Origin: Nitrospira sp.
GTDB taxonomy: Bacteria; Nitrospirota; Nitrospiria; Nitrospirales; Nitrospiraceae
Direction of reading: 5' to 3'
NCBI GenBank assembly: GCA_024760525.1
Contig: CP060499.1
Location: 3,865,501 to 3,929,500 of the forward strand
Length of the DNA stretch: 64,000 nt
Positions 36,861-45,700 of this stretch are shown piece by piece; positions within the stretch are counted from its first letter, which is position 1, and every line of letters begins with the position of its first letter. The notes beneath the pieces were generated by a model that searched no databases, was not told the origin of the DNA, and saw only the letters and a program-made list of their open reading frames with translations. The position numbers and the translations under genes were made by a program.

Positions 36861-38467
36861 TGCCGGCACTCGCAGGTAGTGTTCCTTCTGCCCCTCAAGT
36901 CTTTTTGAATACGCTCTTCCAACTCAATTGCCGGTATCTCCAATGGGCTCTCATCATGGCCGTGTAGAAGTCCTTGGATAAGAAAATCGAACCGCGTCGC
37001 ACCTCTGCGGTATTGGTCAACATGGTAAAGCTCGTGGCCCAACAGCGCAATTCCGCCTGATGTCGAGCTATCGTACACTCCAGGGCGGAAATAGATATCG
37101 TTTCCTAGCGTGATCCCACGATAGCCTGGCAGTAACCACCACGGCACCTCATCCTCGTGCAGATCTGCGGCATCCAAATCCACCTGCGGAATATATGGCG
37201 CCAGACATCGCTTCTCACGTTCAGTTAGTGGTCGCAGACCAAGTGGATCGATCAAGGAAGATGGCATGTTTCTGACGTACACGTACAAGTTCACATCTCC
37301 ACCTCTGACCCCGATCGGATCTTCCGCAATAAACCTCTGCAGCCTCGGCTGATAGTATCGTGCTCGGTAGTACATGAGCCCCGTGCCATCATCCTCTCGC
37401 CCGGTGTATTTATAGCTGCTGGTGCTTGCGGGTCCCGTCTGTGACACAACGCCAAAGGGCTCGTACGTGTATTGGGTTTGGAGCGTGCCGGCATTGTCGC
37501 CTAAGGCGGCGGTTGAACCGAGGGCGTCAGGAAGGAGACTGTGACTCCCAACCGCATCCGTTCGCGTGAAGAATTCGTCGATGCCTAGGCCGGTCAAAAG
37601 ATTCGCTGTCACGGTCCCGCCGTTCTTCTCCTGCACGGGATTGAGTCCGTCGTAGACAAAATTGGTGATGGTACCGTTGATCGTCTTGCCGGTTCGTCTC
37701 CCGAAACTGTCGCAAGTAAAGCTGGCTGTAAATCCGGTCTTGCTGATACCTGTGAGTTGATTCCTCGCATTCCAGGTATACGTCGTCGTGCCACTTGCAT
37801 CAGTAAACGTCGCTAAGTTGCCGTTGAGGTCGTAGGTCTCGGTGGCGGCTCCAAATGCAGTCTGTTGATTGTTGGCATTGTAACTGGCAGACGCGAGTGT
37901 GGGAGGCACGTTGGTGTGCGCAAACGTACCGCCGGTTTTGATCCGATTACTGGCAGCATCGTACATGTATGTGAGATCGCCCAGAGTTGTGGCGCCTTGC
38001 TTATACGTGAGGCTGGTCAACTCGGATGCAGTGTTGTACGCATAAGTGATGCTATTGGCATTCGGATACGTCACGCTCGTTCGCCGATCCGCATCGTCAT
38101 AGGCGATCGTAACCGTATCACTCCCCTTTGCAATCTGAGTCAGCCGGTTTGCATTGTCGTACGTACAGTTCACTGCGCTCTGACCCTGAACCGTCATGCT
38201 GGTGCGCCGGCTCGCGTTGTCATAGGTGTAGGTGACGCTGCCTTGCGGCGTGGTTTCGTTGGTCACTTGATTGAGCCCATTATAGGTTCGGGTGATCTGA
38301 CCGGAGACCGAGCCATTGACCTGCGTCAGTCGATTGCCGGCGTCGAAGGTATAGGTGGTGGAGGTCGTGCCGCGGTGATATGTCGTGACACTGGGATGAT
38401 GGAGGTGATCGTATTGATAGCTCGTCGTCTGCCCCTTGCGGTCGGTGACACTCGTCACGTTGTTCAT
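36857..38467 (-). CDS. RHS cassette 4: core with metallopeptidase-like tip
   Basis: 536 aa from an internal ATG; the RHS-like frame actually extends to 38629, where a stop TAA cuts it, so the true start is lost. The 5' half (GKGQTQLTYG ... SVSGQITRTYN) is clearly diverged from the complete gene, while the 3' core is shared. After DPLG comes a tip of about 130 residues with HELYH zinc motif in ALLGHELYHVDQYRRG, the GNDIYFRPG strand and a late EIPAIELEE, resembling DUF4157-type metallopeptidases. The tip gene is coupled to a lipoprotein immunity candidate. Confidence 0.78.
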   Translation of the reverse strand: MNNVTSVTDRKGQTTSYQYDHLHHPSVTTYHRGTTSTTYTFDAGNRLTQVNGSVSGQITRTYNGLNQVTNETTPQGSVTYTYDNASRRTSMTVQGQSAVNCTYDNANRLTQIAKGSDTVTIAYDDADRRTSVTYPNANSITYAYNTASELTSLTYKQGATTLGDLTYMYDAASNRIKTGGTFAHTNVPPTLASASYNANNQQTAFGAATETYDLNGNLATFTDASGTTTYTWNARNQLTGISKTGFTASFTCDSFGRRTGKTINGTITNFVYDGLNPVQEKNGGTVTANLLTGLGIDEFFTRTDAVGSHSLLPDALGSTAALGDNAGTLQTQYTYEPFGVVSQTGPASTSSYKYTGREDDGTGLMYYRARYYQPRLQRFIAEDPIGVRGGDVNLYVYVRNMPSSLIDPLGLRPLTEREKRCLAPYIPQVDLDAADLHEDEVPWWLLPGYRGITLGNDIYFRPGVYDSSTSGGIALLGHELYHVDQYRRGATRFDFLIQGLLHGHDESPLEIPAIELEERIQKDLRGRRNTTCECRQ

Positions 38468-38724
38468 TCCATCATAGATCGCCGTTTCTGTCTTGAGCAG
38501 GACATCTTGCCCAGAGGTTGGCCGATTCCGTGTATCGTATCCGAAGTTTGTGGGTTGGTTCTTTGCGTCCTTGACCTGCGTGAGATTGTCATTGTTGCCA
38601 TAAGTGAGTTGCGTTTGCCCCTTTCCCGCTTAGAGACTAACTTATTATTTTCAACAATAGTAATGGTCTAGAAGAGACGCCTTCAATCTTCATTTGCAAA
38701 GCAACTTCTACATACGTTATGTCA

Positions 38725-39123
38725 TCATGGCTGGTTAGCGGAAAAGTATTGCTCACCGAGCCTGATATCCTCTGGTGGAAACGTGGGATCGGGTCCCTCC
38801 ATACAGTCACGGAGGTGCTTTTCAAATTTGACGCGGATAGCCTCCGGTCGTAAGTCCGCCAACCGCACATGGGTAACATAAGGTCCAATCGAGTGCAGCA
38901 CGGTGTAAATTCCGCTATGTAGATTGCGCATGATAATTTCTTCAGCGGTACCGAAGTACCGTTCGTCGATCTCCCCTTCCTTATCGTATAGGCCTTTAAT
39001 CGTATATCGTGACGACTCAGGACTACCTTTCTCCAGCTGGCTCAGATCTACTTCAGGAGGCCAATCCTGTAAGGCTCTAGCCAGCAGCGTGTCAAACTTC
39101 AGGTCCATCTCTCGCTCCTTCAT
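38725..39123 (-). CDS. Candidate immunity protein for RHS cassette 5
   Basis: A 132-aa, soluble, acidic protein without signal or membrane segment (MKEREMDLKFDTLLARALQ ... GEQYFSANQP). No family recognised. Its ATG overlaps the cassette 5 stop as ATGA, so the two are translationally coupled. That and the acidic character suit a cytosolic antitoxin to a basic nuclease tip. Confidence 0.68.
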   Translation of the reverse strand: MKEREMDLKFDTLLARALQDWPPEVDLSQLEKGSPESSRYTIKGLYDKEGEIDERYFGTAEEIIMRNLHSGIYTVLHSIGPYVTHVRLADLRPEAIRVKFEKHLRDCMEGPDPTFPPEDIRLGEQYFSANQP

Positions 39124-40376
39124 TTTCGAATACGTCCATCAGGCCAAACGCTGGTCGGTGTTTCACCCTTTTCCCATGACCCTTTATCTGGCCATCGTTT
39201 CCATTGATCTCCACCATGGCCGGAGGTATCCGGCTCCCAGACAGAACCATCATCAATGCATTGTTTACCCTTCGATTTACGAATCTTCTTAAACTTCTCT
39301 GGTGCAGTCTTAGGATTATCAGGGTAAACAGCAGGGTCATCGGCAGAAGGGTTGCTGTGAAGAATCCACCAGGCTACACCAGCAGTGCCTATCGCACCGA
39401 TTGCCGCGCCAATAACTGCGCCTGGCGGGCCGCTCATTGCAGCGCCAGCGATGGCTCCTGCAGCGGCAGTATATCCAGATGGATCGACATAGTTGAGAGG
39501 ATTCTCCCAGACATAGCCATATAGATTAATGTCTCCCCCTCCAAACACGATCGGATCTTCGCTGATAAGCCGTTGCAATCTCGGATGATAGTACCGAGCC
39601 CGATAGTACATGAGCCCTGTTCCGTCTTCTTCCCGTCCTGTGTACTTATACGAGTTTGTGTTGGCTGATCCCGTCTGAGTCGTCAAGCCGAACGGCTCAT
39701 AGGTGTACTGGGTCTGCAATGCCCCTGTTCCATCGCCGAGTGCAACCGTTGAGCCAAGCGAATCAGGTAACAGTGCACGACTCCCAACTCCATCCGTTCG
39801 CGTGAAGAACTCGTCAATGCCAAGCCCGGTCAAGAGGTTGGCCGTGACGGTCCCCCCGTTCTTCTCCTGGACCGGATTCAGCCCGTCGTAGACATAGTTG
39901 GTCACAACACCATTCACAGTTCTTCCAGTTCTTCTCCCGAAACTGTCGTAGGTGAATGAAGCCGTTAATCCTGTCCTACTGATGCCAGTCAATTGGTTCC
40001 TCGCATTCCACGTGTAGGTGGTCGTGACTCCGGCATCGGTGGATGTCGCCAGATTCCCGATGAGATCGTAGGTCTCAGTCGTGGTCCCGAATGTGGTTTG
40101 TTGATTGTTCGCGTTGTAGCTCGTGGTGGTAAGGACCGGGGGAATATTGGACCGCGCGAACGTGCCGCCGGTTTTGATCCGCTTGCCGGCAGCATCATAC
40201 GTATACGTGAGGTCCCCCAGAGTCGTAGCGCCTTGTTTATAGGTCAGGCTCGTGAGTTCGGAGGTCGCATTGTACGCATAGGTGACGCTGTTCGTATTGG
40301 GATACGTCACGCTGGTTCGCTGCTCCACGTGATTGTAGACCAACGTCACGTTACTTGAGTTCTGTTGGATTCTCAT
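39120..40376 (-). CDS. RHS cassette 5: truncated core with toxin-like tip
   Basis: 418 aa, starting within the YD repeats and keeping the full core up to YYRARYYHPRLQRLISEDP. After DPSG the tip has a Gly/Ala-rich hydrophobic hairpin (about 40 residues), then a basic C-terminal domain of about 55 residues with VWEPDTSGHGGDQWKRWP and a second SVWPDGRIRK end. The hydrophobic then basic layout is common in RHS tips that cross a membrane and deliver a nuclease. No specific Ntox family is claimed. The stop overlaps the next gene as ATGA. Confidence 0.78.
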   Translation of the reverse strand: MRIQQNSSNVTLVYNHVEQRTSVTYPNTNSVTYAYNATSELTSLTYKQGATTLGDLTYTYDAAGKRIKTGGTFARSNIPPVLTTTSYNANNQQTTFGTTTETYDLIGNLATSTDAGVTTTYTWNARNQLTGISRTGLTASFTYDSFGRRTGRTVNGVVTNYVYDGLNPVQEKNGGTVTANLLTGLGIDEFFTRTDGVGSRALLPDSLGSTVALGDGTGALQTQYTYEPFGLTTQTGSANTNSYKYTGREEDGTGLMYYRARYYHPRLQRLISEDPIVFGGGDINLYGYVWENPLNYVDPSGYTAAAGAIAGAAMSGPPGAVIGAAIGAIGTAGVAWWILHSNPSADDPAVYPDNPKTAPEKFKKIRKSKGKQCIDDGSVWEPDTSGHGGDQWKRWPDKGSWEKGETPTSVWPDGRIRK

Positions 40377-40415
40377 TAATTCGTTCGTATCGTGATGAGG
40401 CTGTACACTGCTGCC

Positions 40416-40886
40416 CTAAGCTTCTGGCTTTGAATCAGGGGAGGTCCAGAGCACCTTAACTGATAGGTTCAGTGCTGCGAGTCGACAGAGAAGCGTGTTT
40501 GGCAAGATAAACCATTGTGGTGCATGCATGGCACGATACGCACACATGAGAGTCGCGGAAACCTGCAACTGAAGCAGTTTGTCTGCAACAGGCTCAATCA
40601 TGCCCATCAGTTCCTCAATAGCAGTCCTGAGCAGCTGGGTAGCGGAATCATCCTGTGTGAACGTGGCTTCAGTTCGCTGCACAACTCGCCGGACCTCCAA
40701 AATAAAATAGTTATCAGGGTCACGCCCGAGCTCTGGACGTTCCACTGCCACAAACTCTCCCTTGTACCGCATTCTTGTGGGAGTCAGTCCAAGCCGCTCT
40801 GCTATTACAGAAGGTGCTAACTCTCCGGATGTGAGGTATAGCGTCGCGCTGACAAAAGATTCTGTATTTGGTAGTGGTGTCATCAT
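40416..40886 (-). CDS. DUF4279-like immunity protein for RHS cassette 6
   Basis: A 156-aa protein that looks like DUF4279 (SATLYLTSGELAPSVIAERLGLTPTRMRYKG at the N-terminus, the DIYV-like strand at the end). DUF4279 is often found as an immunity or toxin-adjacent family. It lies 35 bases after the stop of cassette 6, whose tip it probably neutralises. Start could be the ATG at 40886 or the adjacent one at 40883. Confidence 0.65.
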   Translation of the reverse strand: MMTPLPNTESFVSATLYLTSGELAPSVIAERLGLTPTRMRYKGEFVAVERPELGRDPDNYFILEVRRVVQRTEATFTQDDSATQLLRTAIEELMGMIEPVADKLLQLQVSATLMCAYRAMHAPQWFILPNTLLCRLAALNLSVKVLWTSPDSKPEA

Positions 40887-40921
40887 GAATCGTTCAAGGC
40901 TTGCAATCCATTGCCAAGTAT

Positions 40922-42217
40922 CTAAGGAAAGAGTGGCACCGGAACTCTTGTAATAATTGTGGTGATTATAGCTAAGGCCGTTGCCGCTGCTATGCGTGCT
41001 GCTTGTTTTAGCTTCTGATCCTCTTGTCCAGGCCTGCTTGGTACTGGATCAACTGTATGGCCGCCATCATTACCTCCATCACATCCAAGTGCCCGGTACT
41101 CATCTGCAAGCCTGTTAAGTTCCTTAAGAATACCCACCCTATCTGGACATTGGCCTGGAGCATTGAGCATTTCATTAAGGCTGTTTATTGCTGCCCTGAT
41201 ATCTGCACATCGAGGATGCTCCAGACCAAGCGGATCACGAAAACGGATTGGATTATTGCTCACGTACCGATATAAATTAATACCGCCTCGCAACCCAATT
41301 GGGTCCTCACTGATAAACCGTTGCAGCCTCGACTGATAGTACCGAGCCCTATAGTACATGAGCCCGGTGCCATCGTCTTCCCGTCCGGTGTATTTGTAGC
41401 TATTCGTGCTGGCTGACCCCGTCTGTGTTGTAAAGCCAAAGGGCTCGTACGTGTATTGGGTCTGGAGCGCACCTGTTCCATCCCCAAGAGCAACGGTAGA
41501 GCCAAGCGCATCGGGCAACAGGGCGCGACTCCCAACTCCGTCGGTTCTGGTGAAGAACTCGTCGATCCCGAGCCCGGTCAAGAGATTCGCCGTGACGGTG
41601 CCTCCATTCTTTTCCTGCACGAGATTCAGGCCATCGTACACAAAATTGGTTGTCGTGCCGTTGATGGTTTTGCCCGTGCGCCGGCCAAAGGAGTCATAGG
41701 TGAACGATGCAGTAAACCCTGTCTTGGTAATCCCCGTAAGCTGGTTCCTCGCATTCCAGGTGTAGGTGGTCGTCACTCCTGCATCGGTGGATGTTGCCAG
41801 ATTCCCGTTGAGATCGTACGTTTCCGTGCTCGTGCCGAAGGTCAGCTGCTGGTTGTTCGCATTGTAATCGGTGGTGGTCAAGGCGGGAGGGAGGATCGTA
41901 CGGGCAAAGGAGCCGCCGGTTTTGATCCGGTTGCCAGAGGCATCGTAGGTATAGGTCAGATCCCCAAGTGTAGTCACGCCCTGTTTGTAAGTGAGACTGG
42001 TCAATTCCGAGGCGGCATTGTAGCCGTACTCAATCTTGTTGGTATTGGGATAGGTCACACTCGTTCGCCGGTCGGCATCGTCATAGCCAATGCTCACCGT
42101 GCTCGTGTTCTGGGTGATTGCCGTCAAGCGATTGGCGTTATTGTAGGTATAGGTCACTTGCGGCTGCCCCGCGACCGTCATGGTCGCTCGATAGAAGATG
42201 CATTCAGTTGAGTGCAT
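40922..42217 (-). CDS. RHS cassette 6: truncated core with distinct tip
   Basis: 431 aa. It begins ATMTVAGQPQVTYTYNN after a short unrelated stretch (MHSTECIFYR), so the breakpoint differs from those of cassettes 1 and 2. The core runs to YYRARYYQSRLQRFISEDP, and after DPLGL comes a tip of about 100 residues with a Cys-containing helix region and a C-terminal hydrophobic segment (AAATALAIITTIITRVPVPLFP). No family is recognised. A DUF4279-like gene follows. Confidence 0.75.
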   Translation of the reverse strand: MHSTECIFYRATMTVAGQPQVTYTYNNANRLTAITQNTSTVSIGYDDADRRTSVTYPNTNKIEYGYNAASELTSLTYKQGVTTLGDLTYTYDASGNRIKTGGSFARTILPPALTTTDYNANNQQLTFGTSTETYDLNGNLATSTDAGVTTTYTWNARNQLTGITKTGFTASFTYDSFGRRTGKTINGTTTNFVYDGLNLVQEKNGGTVTANLLTGLGIDEFFTRTDGVGSRALLPDALGSTVALGDGTGALQTQYTYEPFGFTTQTGSASTNSYKYTGREDDGTGLMYYRARYYQSRLQRFISEDPIGLRGGINLYRYVSNNPIRFRDPLGLEHPRCADIRAAINSLNEMLNAPGQCPDRVGILKELNRLADEYRALGCDGGNDGGHTVDPVPSRPGQEDQKLKQAARIAAATALAIITTIITRVPVPLFP

Positions 42218-42309
42218 CGGTGCTGTAACGAGATCGCCGAGGTCTTAATCAAATGTGGATGTATGAGGTAAAACAGCCATGTCTACAATGGGAATCTCGT
42301 GAGTCGGCT

Positions 42310-42756
42310 TCATCTCGCAACCTGTCGAGCTGCCACTTTTCTAGGACGATGGGACTCATAAATGTCGAAGGATAGATCGATACCAAGCTTAGTTAACTGG
42401 GCCATCAAACCCCTGTCCAGCACGATCCCCGTATTTACTTTGACAAATAGTCCGACAAAAAATTCAATGGTCCCACCAGTCGACCGAACTTTCTTAAAAA
42501 ACTTCTCGAAGTTACGGAACTTTGTCGTCAATGCGCACAGTGTTAATTCAAGGTCACTCCCGACCTTCTCGTCTAGATCAAATACACAATATGTTTCCTT
42601 ATTGGTCCCCGCGAGCTGTTCACCTGCCGGGGTGCTTCTTTGGGATCCTGCTTTCCATTTCCTCGACGGGCTCAGATCTAGTTGCCCAGAAATGTCTTCA
42701 GGATCCATGCTGGGATGGGTTATGCGAAGAGAAATCTTATATTTAGCTGGATACAT
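42310..42756 (-). CDS. DUF4279-family immunity candidate for the full-length RHS protein
   Basis: A 148-aa protein with a clear DUF4279 pattern: ISLRITHPSMDPEDISGQLDLSPSRKWKAGS at the N-terminus, ETYCVFDLDE, a FFVGLFVKVN strand and LGIDLSFDIYES near the end. It starts 12 bases after the RHS stop at 42768, as expected for the cognate immunity gene. A second DUF4279-like gene protects a different tip at 40416-40886. Confidence 0.72.
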   Translation of the reverse strand: MYPAKYKISLRITHPSMDPEDISGQLDLSPSRKWKAGSQRSTPAGEQLAGTNKETYCVFDLDEKVGSDLELTLCALTTKFRNFEKFFKKVRSTGGTIEFFVGLFVKVNTGIVLDRGLMAQLTKLGIDLSFDIYESHRPRKVAARQVAR

Positions 42757-42767
42757 GGTTTCTTACG

Positions 42768-45700
42768 TCACTTATCCCAGGGGAGAAATTTTTTGTATGG
42801 CCCTTGGTTTGTTGCTTGGCCTTCATCACCGCCTACGATCACATCACCATCAGGAGTAATGCCAACCCAATCTTTAGGCTTGGCACCAAGACCTTTCTTT
42901 ATCGCGTGAATATCATCGGTGTCCAAGTCAGGGAATTGGTCTATAGGTTTCGTGCCAGTCGGACAGTTTCTAGGCTTGGCCGATCGATCTGGCTTGTTAA
43001 AAATAAGATGATCATCAGGGGATGGAACCTGACTTTGTTGTAGATAGTAATAATATGCACCAACACCGCCAATGACAATAGTTGTTGCCAATAGAGCAGG
43101 GGGCGACAATACCAGCGGACCAATAAGCATTGCGTTCTTCCCAACCGGATCTCGAAAACGGATTGGGTTGCCAAACGCATATGCATAGAAATTGGTATCT
43201 CCACCGGCAAACCGTACCGGATCTTCACTAATAAACCGCTGCAGTCTCGGCTGGTAGTACCGTGCGCGGTAGTACATGAGCCCGGTGCCATCGTCTTCCC
43301 GTCCGGTATACTTGTAGCTATTCGTGCTGTCGGCACCAGTCTGTGTCGTCAACCCAAATGGCTCGTAGGTGTACTGTGTTTGCAGCGTGCCGGTGCCATC
43401 TCCCAAGGCAACAGTCGAACCAAGTGCATCGGGCAACAGAGCGCGACTTCCAACTCCATCAGTTCGGGTAAAGAGCTCATCAATGCCGATCCCCGTAACC
43501 AGATTGGCAGTAACGGTGCCTCCGTTCTTTTCCTGTACAGGGTTGAGCCCGTCATAAACATAGTTGGTCACCGCTCCATTCACAGTCCGACCAGTCCGAC
43601 GGCCAAAGGAGTCGTAGGTGAAGGACGCAGTGAAACCGGTCTTGCTGATGCCCGTGAGTTGGTTTCTGGCATTCCAGGTATACGTGGTCGTCACTCCGGC
43701 ATCGGCGGATGTCGCCAGATTCCCGTTCAGATCATAGGTCTCAGTCGTGGTCCCGAATGTAGTTTGCTGGTTGTTGGCGTTGTAATTCGTCGTCGTAAGA
43801 GCCGGAGGAATGTTGCTCCGAGCAAACGTGCCGCCGGTTTTGATCCGGTTACCGGCCGCATCGTAGGTGTATGTAAGGTCGCCGAGGGTCGTGGCGCCTT
43901 GCTTATAGGTCAGGCTCGTGAGTTCGGAGGCGCCGTTATACGCGTACTCCACCTTGTTGGTGTTTGGATACGTCACGCTGGTCCGTCGATCCGCATCGTC
44001 ATACCCAATCGTCACCGTGCTCGTGTTCTGGGTGATCGCCGTCAGGCGATTGGCGTTATCGTAGGTATAGGTCACTTGTGGTTGGCCCGCGACCGTCATC
44101 GTTGCTCTTCGGCTCGCGTTGTCATAGGTGTAGTCAATCTGGCCCTGTGGGGTCACTTCCTGTGTGAGTCTATCCAAGCCGTCATACGCCCTCGTGATTG
44201 TCGCCGCCACCGTTCCGACAGAATTCTTTTCCTGCACCTGCGTGATCCGATTGCCCGCGTCGTAGGTGTAGTTCGTGGACGTGCCATCCTGGAAAGTCGT
44301 CTTCGTCCTGCGATTCAATGGGTCATAGGTATAGGTGGTCGTCTGGCTTTTGCGGTCAAGGATGGTCGCCAGATTGCCGTTGTTGTCATAGGTGTACGTT
44401 TCCGTATTGAGGAGCGGATCTTTTCGGGTGCTCGTCCGGTTCATGTTGCTGTAGGTGTAGACCGTCTGTTGGCTCTTGGCATCGGTGACGGTCAAGAGAT
44501 TGCTGTTCGCATCGTACCCGAATTGGGTGACGCCGTTGATCGCGTCGGTGAGCTGGGTGATGCGATCGAGGGCATCAGGCGTGTAGACCGTCTTCTGCCC
44601 GAGGGGATTGATGAGGCTACGCAGCCGGCCCGCCGCATCCAGCATCCGTTTGGTCTCGCGATTCAACGGATCTTTGACCGAGATCAAATCACCGAGCTCA
44701 TAGGTGAACGTCGTCGTGTGATTGAGTGGATCTTTGATCGTGAGCGGCTGGCCTTGGCCATTGACCGTGATCGTCGTGGTTTTGCTCAAGGCATTGGTGA
44801 TCGTCGTGAGATTGCCCTTGGTGTTGTAGCCGAATGTCGTGGTATGGCTCAGAGGATCGGTGACGGTGGCGACCTGACTATAGGTGGGCTCATACGTGAA
44901 TGTCGTGGTGACGGCATTTGGCGTCGCCGCCAGTCTCGTCACGGTCAGCACATTGCCCTTGCTGTCATAGGTATAGGCCGTCTTGCGCCCCATTGTATCG
45001 GTCACACTGAGCAAGAGATTCGTGCCGGCTTGCCATTCATAGGTGGTGGATTGGGCTTCGGGCTGGCCGAATGCGTCAGTACTGGTCAATGTATAGCCTG
45101 CACTGCTAAACGTAACCCGTTTGACATAGCCGCGTGGGTCCGTCATGTCGGTCTGCGTGACCTTGCCGCTTCCATCGAGTGTATAGGCAAATTGATAGGT
45201 CGTGCCGTCGGCTTGCGTCTGCGTCGCCACCCGTCCGTTAGCATCATACGTATTGGTCACATGGAGATTACCGTTGGGCTCTTTGGCGGTCAGCAAGCGA
45301 TGGGAGGCATCATAGGTGTACTCGCTGACGCCGCTGAGGGGATTGGTCACCTTCCAGAGCCGCCCGCTTCCATCATAGGTGTAAGTCACCGTGCGGCCCA
45401 GGATATCGGCAACCTGGGTAATCCGATTACTGGAGTCATAGGTGAACGTCAGATAGCGTCCATTGGGGGTGGTGATTTTCGTGAGATTCCCTGCCATACC
45501 GCCAGCGGCAGCCCGAGTCAGTGTGAAGGTATTGCCGTTTCGATCCACCATCGCCACGAGCGAGCCATAGTCGCTGAAGTGCCACTCCGTCCCGGCTTTG
45601 AATTTTAAACGGTAGCGCTGGAGATTTTGATCCCATGCAAAGGTTGCGGCATAGAAAGCGGTTTGCGTCGTGGTATGTTGCAGGGTCGAGTCTAGGCAAT

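Noticed and set aside
43380..45608. 742-residue + strand open frame opposite the RHS gene
   Set aside because: It is the antisense of YD repeats: the repeating codon pattern keeps the opposite frame open. Its Arg/Ile/Gly-rich product matches no family.
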